11,667 nucleotides of DNA, taken from positions 1 through 11,667 of the forward strand of contig DASZZV010000029.1 in assembly GCA_035544835.1 (NCBI GenBank), in the 5' to 3' direction. Within the stretch, counting starts at the first letter, position 1, and each line of letters starts with the position of its first letter. The notes beneath the pieces were generated by a model. The model was not told the DNA's origin. It saw only the letters and a program-made list of their open reading frames with translations, and did no database searches. Shown in pieces: positions 1 through 6,666 of the stretch. The position numbers were made by a program, and so were the translations under genes. This DNA comes from DASZZV01 sp035544835. GTDB taxonomy: Bacteria > Acidobacteriota > Thermoanaerobaculia > Gp7-AA8.

Positions 1-16
1 TCCGAGACCCGACAAA

Positions 17-60
17 CCCAGCACTTCGTGCTGGGCTATTCTCAAACGCCCCTACGGGGC
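17..60. repeat. Two small tandem hairpins
   Basis: Two GC-rich stem-loops sit next to each other. The first is CCCAGCAC (17-24), loop TTC, GTGCTGGG (28-35), an 8-bp perfect stem. The second is GCCCC (48-52), loop TAC, GGGGC (56-60). No T-run follows either stem directly, so they are not typical intrinsic terminators for a gene ending to the left, although they could still help end transcription. They may equally be part of the dispersed repeat family that fills this gene-free edge. Confidence 0.55.
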
Positions 61-111
61 TAGAGGCTCGTTTTCACCTGCAAGTCCTCTTCGGCCAAAG
101 ACTTCTCCAGC

Positions 112-267
112 CCGCATAAATACTGGCAGTTTCTTAGAAGCGGCAGCGAAGGATCTCAAGTGGAAGGATCTATATTCACATAGCCCTATCTTGAGATTCT
201 TCGCTGCGGCTCAGAATGACGGAGACTTTGTGTGTCATTAGAAGCGGATTTACGACGTGGCGTCGTT
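112..267. repeat. Palindromic dispersed repeat, left copy
   Basis: This is a mosaic non-coding repeat. Positions 143-230 match the reverse complement of 11445-11532 at 85 of 88 bases. Within it GCAGCGAAGGATCTCAAG and CTTGAGATTCTTCGCTGC are near-complementary, so the unit can fold into a long imperfect hairpin. Flanking modules are shared with the right copy: a cttctaagaaact...gtattta...gcggg stretch (112-139) and a small palindrome ACGACG-tgg-CGTCGT (252-266). No open reading frame of its own was seen, so it resembles a MITE or REP-type element moved by enzymes encoded elsewhere. The rest of 1-311 holds nothing else recognisable. Confidence 0.8.
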
Positions 268-311
268 GGGGAAGAACGAAAATTGCAGTAACGACGTCGA
301 GAGAGGACAGA

Positions 312-818
312 ATGAGAGAAATGCTTGGCTCGACGATTCTTCTGATGACGTTGACGGTGCTCCACTGTGGCGCTTCGGACGGTGTAAGCTCCCCGGTGAT
401 GTCCTCACAGTCGACAGAGCGCGACGGGAAGCAGCAAGTGTGGCGGATCGAGATTACGACCGACGGGGGGATCACCGGCAAAGGTCTGGGCTCGGTATCG
501 GTCGACTCCAGCGGTCATGTGGTCGCGGCCGATATCGCGCGTCGCTGTGATGGAGCCCTAACGCCGACGGAGAGCTCGACACTGGCGACGGCTGTGGCCG
601 CTGCGGCGCCGGGATCGTGGCGTACCTCCTACGAGACACCGGGCGCACCTCATGGTCATCCCGACCAGATTCACTACTCGCTGACGTTCACGCGTGACGG
701 CAAGGCGTACACCACCTCATGGTACGGCGAGCCCGAAGCCGGCCTTCCCGCCGATCTGGCCGCACTCCGCGACGCATCTTGGCAGGTGCGCAGCCGAGTG
801 GTCGTTACGTGTAAATAG
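312..818 (+). CDS. Small exported or lipoprotein, possibly emfourin-like
   Basis: Encodes 168 residues from the ATG at 312, chosen because GAGAGG (301-306) lies just upstream and because the longer reading frame from 216 runs back into repeat DNA. Residues 5-18 are hydrophobic and end at Cys19 (TVLHC), which resembles a lipoprotein signal, but His before the Cys is atypical, so plain secretion is also possible. After a polar linker the mature part runs from about residue 44, with WRIEITTDGGITGKG, then DQIHYSLTFTRDGKAYTTSWY (118-138, ending in the segment before GEPEAGLPADL). A GG[FI]xG turn, a D-x-x-x-Y-x-L strand and a following LPxxL helix recall the emfourin family of protealysin inhibitors. 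That is recognition by pattern only, and no M4 protease gene is nearby. Cys79 and Cys167 could pair if the protein is exported. It converges with the PilZ gene, 29 bases away. Confidence 0.7.
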   Translation: MREMLGSTILLMTLTVLHCGASDGVSSPVMSSQSTERDGKQQVWRIEITTDGGITGKGLGSVSVDSSGHVVAADIARRCDGALTPTESSTLATAVAAAAPGSWRTSYETPGAPHGHPDQIHYSLTFTRDGKAYTTSWYGEPEAGLPADLAALRDASWQVRSRVVVTCK

Positions 819-847
819 CCCGTCTCAGGGCCAAACCGCGCAATTTT

Positions 848-1507
848 CTACGGAGTGTATTTGCGTGCCGCGACCGCTTCGGCCCCACCGATGGTCAGCT
901 CGGCCATCTTGCGGATCATGCGGCGGCCCTCGTAGTCGGACTCCTGATAGGTCCGGCACAACATCTCGATCTGATCTTCCGGCTCTTTGGCCGAGATTGT
1001 GAAGCCGTCGAGGGGCTGATCAGGTTTGTCGGTCGTGGTTCGCTTCCACGAATTCTGGACGAGCCTCATGGTCACGTAGCCGGCCCGATCACGGAGTCCC
1101 GACTGATAGAAAGTCGGCGCAATTGGCGGGATCCCGCGGGCATTTGACCGCTGCTCATCGAGCGCACGCATGACATGATCGGTGATCAGCTCGCGCAGAA
1201 TCGCCCGGGACTCAGCGACCGGATCGACGAAGGCGAGACCGGTGTGATACAGAACGCCGGAGGGATCGGGACCTTTCTGGGGAGGCTTGGTACGGAGGAC
1301 GTCGCAGTCAAAGGCCAGTTCCTGCCCCTGCCACTCGAAGCGCAGACGAGCGATCTCCCCCTCGATCAGCGGATGCTGATGAGCCACTCGGGCACCGGTG
1401 ATCGAGATATCGACCACGAAAACCTTGGTCGAGCCCAGCCTTCCTGCTATGGGGCGACTGAGCGTGATGTGCTCGTATCTCCGGCGTTCTTTGGAGCGAT
1501 CTGACAT
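848..1507 (-). CDS. PilZ-domain protein (c-di-GMP receptor family)
   Basis: Encodes 219 residues. The first ~105 match a PilZ domain: an Arg-rich start (R4-SKE-R8-RR, fitting RxxxR), then D33-I-S-I-T-G38 (the D/NxSxxG motif), and a closing strand GVLYHTGLAFVD (84-95). In this family the two motifs bind cyclic di-GMP, and the change in shape controls motility, exopolysaccharide or another partner. Both motifs look intact, so binding is plausible. There is no signal peptide or membrane segment, so the protein should be cytosolic. Residues ~106-219 form an extension that I do not recognise, with a helical start (ILRELITDHVMRALDEQ) and a charged C-terminal half; it may be the output module. The ATG at 1507 has no good Shine-Dalgarno. 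It is divergent from the gene at 1664 and not in an operon, so its target cannot be inferred from neighbours. Confidence 0.88.
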   Translation of the reverse strand: MSDRSKERRRYEHITLSRPIAGRLGSTKVFVVDISITGARVAHQHPLIEGEIARLRFEWQGQELAFDCDVLRTKPPQKGPDPSGVLYHTGLAFVDPVAESRAILRELITDHVMRALDEQRSNARGIPPIAPTFYQSGLRDRAGYVTMRLVQNSWKRTTTDKPDQPLDGFTISAKEPEDQIEMLCRTYQESDYEGRRMIRKMAELTIGGAEAVAARKYTP

Positions 1508-1640
1508 AGTCTGCGCTTAGCTACTCCAATTCGCCGTACAAATGTTACATGATGCTGACACGAATCCTCTATGCAGAGCCGCATCCTTCCATCGGTTCTC
1601 TCTCACATTCACCTCGCCCGGACAGCGGATTGTGTCGCTT

Positions 1641-1650
1641 TAACATGTTA
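1641..1650. promoter_or_regulatory. Perfect 10-base palindrome, possible operator
   Basis: TAACATGTTA is a perfect palindrome 13 bases before the ATG at 1664, in the 156-base gap between the divergent PilZ gene and the gene at 1664. A related half, TGTTACATG (1543-1551), occurs about 90 bases away near the PilZ start. This could be a regulator site or chance; no convincing -35/-10 pair was identified around it. Confidence 0.25.
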
Positions 1651-1663
1651 GTCTCTCACACCG

Positions 1664-2242
1664 ATGAAGCCACGAGTCGTTTCTGAGATCCTCCGGAATC
1701 TCTCCGAGGCGGCGCGGCTCACTGACGCAGCAGCCGCCGATACCCGGCATGCCATGGCGGAACGGCAGCTCGGCGCAGTGCGCAACGTCGTCGTTTTCGG
1801 AAAACGGGTCCTGGGACTGCTGCACGAGCTCGGCAGCGCCGACCCTGGATTCGCCGATCTGTTCGCTCAGAACCGCTTGGCCATGACGGAAGATCCGAAG
1901 ATCCAGCGGTTCGATCTGCTGGCTGTGGAGATGCTGCGCGAACGATCGCCACAGCTGAACGTAACCCATCTCGCCATCCCCTCAGCGGGTACGAAATTCG
2001 GTTCGCGACCGCCCAACGCCCGTGTCTTTTTCAGCGGCGATCGTCTCGGTGGCAGCGGATGGGAGTTGGTGATGGGAGACGGAAGCATTGAAAAGCATTA
2101 CCTCACTCTGCCAACCGACTTTCTCCCTGAGAGTTTCAAGCTGTCGGCGGCGGCGGGTCCCGACTCGGTGCAGGAACTATGCGATGAGTTCGTTTCGCAT
2201 TTGCGCGAGATGATTCGCAACGCCCGGCAGTACTTCGAGTAA
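1664..2242 (+). CDS. Conserved-looking protein of unknown function
   Basis: Encodes 192 residues; I do not recognise the family. The N-terminal ~95 residues look mostly helical and rich in Ala, Arg and Glu, with repeated Leu and Val (LGAVRNVVVFGKRVLGLLHEL). The middle (about 100-150) looks like beta structure, with NARVFFSGDRLGGSGWELVMGD, and the end (165-190) is helical again and acidic or basic in patches. No signal peptide, membrane span, metal ligand cluster or nucleotide-binding loop was seen, so a cytosolic location is likely. The ATG at 1664 lacks a clear Shine-Dalgarno. The next gene starts 36 bases after its stop on the same strand, so the two may be co-transcribed, although the neighbour appears exported and no shared role is obvious. 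Confidence 0.72.
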   Translation: MKPRVVSEILRNLSEAARLTDAAAADTRHAMAERQLGAVRNVVVFGKRVLGLLHELGSADPGFADLFAQNRLAMTEDPKIQRFDLLAVEMLRERSPQLNVTHLAIPSAGTKFGSRPPNARVFFSGDRLGGSGWELVMGDGSIEKHYLTLPTDFLPESFKLSAAAGPDSVQELCDEFVSHLREMIRNARQYFE

Positions 2243-2278
2243 TCGAAGGCCGGTCGATTTCTTGCAACACATGCCGGT

Positions 2279-3271
2279 GTGCGCTGGAGACTGTTGACGC
2301 TCCTCACGATCATGACTCTGACGGGAAGCAGATCGAAAGCCGAGGCCGTGCTCTATTCCTTTCCGCCTTGCGGCGCCGTCGATCTTCGTGCCGCAGACGA
2401 GGCCACGCTGCTTCGCTGCCTGGCCCCCGTTTTCTCCGTCGACGACGGTGCCAGGTCATTCAATCGGATCGGCGCCCCGTCAATCGAGATCCGTAATGGG
2501 CGCGAGCACGTTTTCGTCGATCCTGACGTGCATCTTCTCTACGCGGAGTCGAGACATGATCGGATCGGTTCTGTCGACGTGATTCATCTTGTCTACAGGA
2601 TTCACTTCACCTTGCTTCCCTTCACATGGAGAGTCTTTTACGAGCGGCATCGCAACGCCGGTCTGGTCTCGATCGTGACGGTGGACGCGGTAAATCACGA
2701 ACCACTTTTCTTTACGACCGTGTATTCGTGCGGTTGTTACCGCGCGCTGCTGCCGACCCGTTCGCTTCCCCGTGAGGTCCTCCCCGACCACTGGCCCTCG
2801 GATGTAAAGAAAGTGTGGGGAAAGCCGATGCCGGCTTTCATGGAGCCGATGCGCCCCGGCGCGCGTTATCTGGTGGCCATGGATTCGCGGACGCACCGCG
2901 TCCACGACATGCGCGTCGTCGACGTGGGAGCAGAAACGGCCCAGCGATTGGAACTACGGCCGATGGAGGGGCTACGGCATCTCACTGTTGCCGGGGGAGG
3001 CGAGAGCTCATTTTTCTATCCGAGTGGTCTTCGCAAGGGGCACGTGAAAGGCGCCTGGAGTCCGATCGAGGGGCTTACTTTCGGTCTGCTGATCCTCGAT
3101 CCGATGATCGGCTCGGACAAAGACTTCGGCGATCCGAGCGTCACAGGAACCCGCTTTTACACGATGCTACTGCCGTGGGACAAGAACGTGTCGAGATTGG
3201 ATGTCTTTGAGCCGCTGCTGAGGAAGATGAAGTTTCATCCGGAGCGGATGACTGGTGCGATTTGGCGGTGA
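2279..3271 (+). CDS. Exported protein of unknown function with CGC motif
   Basis: Encodes 330 residues from a GTG start; an ATG at 2312 is the alternative but would remove most of the signal peptide. Residues 1-23 form a classical signal peptide: basic n-region RWR, hydrophobic LLTLLTIMTLTG, and a cleavage-like end SKAEA before VLYSFP. The mature protein has a Cys pair in YSCGCYRA, single Cys in SFPPCGAV and LLRCLAP, and many His and aromatic residues (RIHFTLLPFTWRVFYERHRNAG). The Cys and His could serve in disulfides, metal or haem binding, but no c-type haem CxxCH motif is present. I cannot assign a family. No second membrane segment is evident except a weak hydrophobic stretch LTFGLLILDPMIG. 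There is no recognisable Shine-Dalgarno. The gene converges on addA, with palindromic repeats in the 161-base gap between them. Confidence 0.75.
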   Translation: MRWRLLTLLTIMTLTGSRSKAEAVLYSFPPCGAVDLRAADEATLLRCLAPVFSVDDGARSFNRIGAPSIEIRNGREHVFVDPDVHLLYAESRHDRIGSVDVIHLVYRIHFTLLPFTWRVFYERHRNAGLVSIVTVDAVNHEPLFFTTVYSCGCYRALLPTRSLPREVLPDHWPSDVKKVWGKPMPAFMEPMRPGARYLVAMDSRTHRVHDMRVVDVGAETAQRLELRPMEGLRHLTVAGGGESSFFYPSGLRKGHVKGAWSPIEGLTFGLLILDPMIGSDKDFGDPSVTGTRFYTMLLPWDKNVSRLDVFEPLLRKMKFHPERMTGAIWR

Positions 3272-3296
3272 AGCGAGATTCTGCTGGACAGCGGGT

Positions 3297-3394
3297 GTAG
3301 GGCCGCACGGCGTGCGGCCGGTACCCCGAACGTCCTATCCAAAATCGCTGGTATTCAGGGCCACGGGTATCGGCCGCACGCCGTGCAGCCCTAC
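3297..3394. repeat. Inverted pair of GGCCGCACGGCGTGCGGCC repeats
   Basis: Copy one is 3297-3326 and copy two, reversed, is 3365-3394. They match at 28 of 30 bases and are separated by 38 bases. Each copy is itself palindromic around GGCCGCACG-GC-CGTGCGGCC. A GGACAGC module lies outside both copies. The pair sits between the convergent ends of the gene at 2279 and addA, so a transcript from either side could fold it into a very stable cruciform-like hairpin. It could act as a two-way transcription stop or a barrier to 3' exonucleases. It lacks a T-run, so a classical intrinsic terminator is not supported. A third copy lies inside addB (9118-9146). Confidence 0.85.
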
Positions 3395-3432
3395 GCTGTC
3401 CCTGTCCGCCCGAATTCCCGCCTTTGCCGCGA

Positions 3433-6400
3433 TCACGTCCCGACCTCTACCAGCTCTTCCGAATCGAGATCGATGTACCAGAGCAATCCGCGACAGGCTT
3501 CACCGGTGATTGCCGAGACCGCCTCCCGGTAGCGATCGATCTGTGCGCGATCCTTGTCGATTCTGCCGGCGTACTTCTTCCCGGTCTTGTAGTCGAGCAC
3601 GAGCCACTGACCATTCTCGAGCAGAAGGCGATCGATGCGTCCTTCGGTGGTTCCCCCTTCGGCCCTGACGAAGATCGAGGTTTCGCGGCCGGCGGTTTTT
3701 GCGGAACGGATTCGCAGGTAGGATTCGGACGCCACGATCTGCTGGAGCCTGCGCTCGAGAAGGGCGCGACCGTCGGCGCTGAGCCGCCGCTCTTTTACGA
3801 CTCCCTCAATCAGGGAAGGGAGCGAGGAGGTGTCGTGATCCCATAACTCCAGCACCCGATGCAAGGCGATCCCGGCCTCCCGATTTCTGGCTCCAGCAGC
3901 GCGAATGCGAAGCTCGGTTCGATCGAGGGCCGGCACGTCGCAGCGGCGCGTCAGCAGCTCATCTCCCGGAAGGGCGACCTGTTCTGCAATGAGTCCGTCC
4001 GCGAACGGGATCGTCAGTCTTCCCTTCTGCTGCAGGGCGTCGGTGCTTCGATCGAGCTCCGGAGTTGCCCGGAGGTAGCGAACAGCGACCTGCTGGTCGT
4101 TGATCGTCAGGTCAGTGATGGTTTCGGCCTGGGCTGGAAAGTCTTCGACGAAGCCCTTTCCGTCCGTGCCGAGGACGAGTTTGAGCGGCTTCCAGAATCC
4201 AGAGCTCTTCGTCAGGTCTCGATGGGCGACGAAGACAACGTCGCTCTGGGCGCGCGTAACGGCGACGTAGAAAAGGCGGTCGGTCTCCGTATCGTCCCGG
4301 CGCTTGAGAATCTCCGAGACACGAACTCCGCGTGCATCAACCGTCTCGGTCGAGATCGACTCAACCCGCCCGCGTAACACCAATAGTGGAGGCTCTTCGA
4401 TCGAGGCGGCGCTCACACTCTCGGAACCGCTGCCGGTGCTTCCGAAATCAGGAAGGATCACCGTCTCGAACTCCAGACCCTTGGCGCCGTGAACGGTCAG
4501 AATGCGGACGGCATTGGATTCGTTGTCGACCAGCGTCGGCTCTCCCTCGCTCTCCTGCTCGCGGCGGGCCAGCAGCTCATCGACGAACTCGGCCAGAGAG
4601 CCACCTCTGTTCTCGTCAAAGTCGATGGCCATCTCGGTCAGACGCTGGAGGTGCTTGGTGTCGCGCGCCGCTGTGCGCTTCAGCCGGTACAGAACTTCGG
4701 CATCTGTCTCCTGCAGAAGGCAGTCGACGAGAGGGGCGACGGTACTCTGTTTCGCAAGGGACCGGTAATGATCCAGCGCCTTCTGAAAGGCTTCGAAAAT
4801 GCAGTCATGACCCTCGGATTTCCTGCGCGCGTGATGGTGAAAGATCTCGTCGTCGGTGAGCGCAAAGTATGGTGAGCGCGCCGCCGATAGGATTGCGGCA
4901 CTGTCCGACGGAAACGCGATGGCGCGCAGCACCGAGACCAGGTCGACAGCGGTCTGTTGATCGAGAAACGATCGGGCTGCTGGAAGCAGACAGTCGATAC
5001 CGGCCCGCTCCATGACGTTCAGATAGTCCCCAACGTGCGTCATCCTCCGGAAGAGGATTACGAACCGCCTCAGATCCGTACCATTCCGATCGCGCTCCCT
5101 GGCGATGAGCTCTGCGATCGCCCAGGCCTCGGCCTCGACTCGCGGCAGATCCGCTCTCTCCTCGGCCAGCACGAATGTCCACCGCGCCGGGAGGTTCCGC
5201 AAGAGGTGTCTCTTTGCCGCAACGAGCGGGCGGTAGGTTGGGCGGAAGAGATTCGGGTCAGGTGAGTGAATCTCCGGAAAGATTGCTCCGAACACAGCAT
5301 TGAGTGACTCGACCATGGGCGCATCGCTGCGGTACTGCGCGTCGAGATAACGTCCCTCGGCACCTTCACGCAGGAGCCTTCCCACGGTGGCCGCGTAGGT
5401 CTCGGGGTCGGCGCGCCGGAATGAGTAGATCGACTGCTTGGGGTCCCCGACCAGCGTCAGCTTTCCCGGAATCGTACGCCCTTCCTCGTTGCGGGAGAGG
5501 AGGTCGATGATGTGAGCCTGAACACGGTCTGTATCCTGGAATTCATCGACGAAGAGATATCGATAGCGTGCTCGAATTCCTCGAAGCACAGTCGGATTGG
5601 CCAGCGCTGCTTCAGCGCGGATGAGCAGATCGTCGAAGTCGACGATTCCGCGGCGCTCCTTGGCTTCCTCCAGAAAATCGAAGAATCGGATGGCCGTCTC
5701 TCTCAGGACGAGTGCAGTCCGATGTTTGGTCAGCTTCTCGAAAGGATTCTTGTCTCCGATACGGAGCTGCTTAAAAACATCGTTGACCAGCCTTTTGCCT
5801 TTGCTCAGGGATAACGTCCTGAGCGGTTGTGCGATGGGTGCCAGGTAGTCGATCCATTCGTCGAGCGCTTCTCCGGCTGGCTCGCGGTTTTCGCGGACGT
5901 ACAGGGCGATGGAGAGCTTGTCATCTTCGGTGATCGAGGCCGGATCGAGTGCGCGAAGCGCCTTGAGTGCTGAAGCGACAGTGGTGAGCACCGTATCGGC
6001 CGAACCGAGCGAGTAGCGGCGATCGCGCACGAGATCACGCTTCGGCAGCAGCGCCAGGATCGACTCCTCGACGGAAGCAAGGTTGGTGAGCGACGAATAG
6101 AGCAGGCGCCAGGCATCGAGATGAAGTTCGCCCCCTCCGACTCCCGTCTCCTTCTCCAGCCATTCGCGATAGACCTCCCGATAAATGATGTTCTGCTCGA
6201 AGCCGAAGACCAGATGGACCTCGGGTGAGACACGAGACTCGACCGGAAACATCTGCAGCACGGAGTGGCAGAACGAGTGGATGGTCTGGGAGCGAAGCCT
6301 GTCAATCCGCTGCAGGTGACCTTCCAGAGAAGTCAGCGAAGAAGTGCGTTTTTCCGGCGCGACTTCCACGACCGGCCGCCCCGAGGAGGCGGGCCAGCGG

Positions 6401-6666
6401 GGGTGCGAGCCTTCGAACGACGATCTGAGCTCCACGAGTGCATCACGAATGCGATCTGAGATCTCGGCGGCGGCTTTCTCCGTGAACGTGATCAGGAGGA
6501 TCGATTCCAGGGGAAGGTCGGGCTCGTCAAGGAGGAGTTGCAGGACCTCTCCGACGATGGCGGTCGTCTTTCCAGTGCCTGCGCCGGCCTCGATCACCAG
6601 ATTGCGGCGCGCCGACGGTGCAGTGGTAGCGAAGGCGAAGGAGAGTTGAGGCGGCAGGGAGCTCAC
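3433..6666 (-). CDS. addA: AddA-type helicase-nuclease subunit
   Basis: Encodes 1077 residues from a GTG at 6666 that overlaps the addB stop as GTGA; an ATG at 6750 would give 28 more residues but lies inside addB. All superfamily 1A (UvrD/RecB) helicase motifs are visible: Walker A GAGTGKTT (28-35), Ia ITFTEKAAAE (59-68), II VDEFQDTD (373-380), III VGDPKQSIYSF (406 onward), IV YRSD (445), V ILTVHGAKGLEF (722-733), VI RLFYVAVTRA (797-806). A C-terminal RecB-type PD-(D/E)xK nuclease follows, with His936, Asp1012 (EGRID), Asp1025-Tyr-Lys1027 and Gln1042...Tyr1046. With AddB it should unwind double-strand ends 3' to 5', trim the strands and prepare a 3' tail for RecA. It is somewhat shorter than Bacillus AddA (about 1230). 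A palindromic repeat encodes residues 281-288. The protein could also be called RecB-like, but the AddB partner and nuclease layout favour AddA. Confidence 0.95.
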   Translation of the reverse strand: MSSLPPQLSFAFATTAPSARRNLVIEAGAGTGKTTAIVGEVLQLLLDEPDLPLESILLITFTEKAAAEISDRIRDALVELRSSFEGSHPRWPASSGRPVVEVAPEKRTSSLTSLEGHLQRIDRLRSQTIHSFCHSVLQMFPVESRVSPEVHLVFGFEQNIIYREVYREWLEKETGVGGGELHLDAWRLLYSSLTNLASVEESILALLPKRDLVRDRRYSLGSADTVLTTVASALKALRALDPASITEDDKLSIALYVRENREPAGEALDEWIDYLAPIAQPLRTLSLSKGKRLVNDVFKQLRIGDKNPFEKLTKHRTALVLRETAIRFFDFLEEAKERRGIVDFDDLLIRAEAALANPTVLRGIRARYRYLFVDEFQDTDRVQAHIIDLLSRNEEGRTIPGKLTLVGDPKQSIYSFRRADPETYAATVGRLLREGAEGRYLDAQYRSDAPMVESLNAVFGAIFPEIHSPDPNLFRPTYRPLVAAKRHLLRNLPARWTFVLAEERADLPRVEAEAWAIAELIARERDRNGTDLRRFVILFRRMTHVGDYLNVMERAGIDCLLPAARSFLDQQTAVDLVSVLRAIAFPSDSAAILSAARSPYFALTDDEIFHHHARRKSEGHDCIFEAFQKALDHYRSLAKQSTVAPLVDCLLQETDAEVLYRLKRTAARDTKHLQRLTEMAIDFDENRGGSLAEFVDELLARREQESEGEPTLVDNESNAVRILTVHGAKGLEFETVILPDFGSTGSGSESVSAASIEEPPLLVLRGRVESISTETVDARGVRVSEILKRRDDTETDRLFYVAVTRAQSDVVFVAHRDLTKSSGFWKPLKLVLGTDGKGFVEDFPAQAETITDLTINDQQVAVRYLRATPELDRSTDALQQKGRLTIPFADGLIAEQVALPGDELLTRRCDVPALDRTELRIRAAGARNREAGIALHRVLELWDHDTSSLPSLIEGVVKERRLSADGRALLERRLQQIVASESYLRIRSAKTAGRETSIFVRAEGGTTEGRIDRLLLENGQWLVLDYKTGKKYAGRIDKDRAQIDRYREAVSAITGEACRGLLWYIDLDSEELVEVGT
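5803..5824. repeat. Short palindrome in frame inside addA
   Basis: GCTCAGG (5803-5809), an 8-base loop and CCTGAGC (5818-5824) form a 7-bp perfect stem. On the coding strand it translates as LRTLSLSKG around residues 281-289, between a helical segment (YLAPIAQP) and KRLVNDVFKQL. The same peptide is familiar from repeat-derived segments in proteins of several phyla, and the DNA resembles the CTCAGG...CCTGAG type of dispersed repeat. It keeps the frame open and lies outside the conserved helicase motifs. Confidence 0.6.

Noticed and set aside
216..311. Longer first gene from the ATG at 216
   Set aside because: The extra residues are encoded by repeat DNA shared with the right edge, and they would bury the signal peptide. 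The ATG at 312 has a GAGAGG site.
3424..5265. Series of + strand open frames opposite addA
   Set aside because: They are antisense shadows of conserved helicase and nuclease coding sequence, with no domains or ribosome sites.
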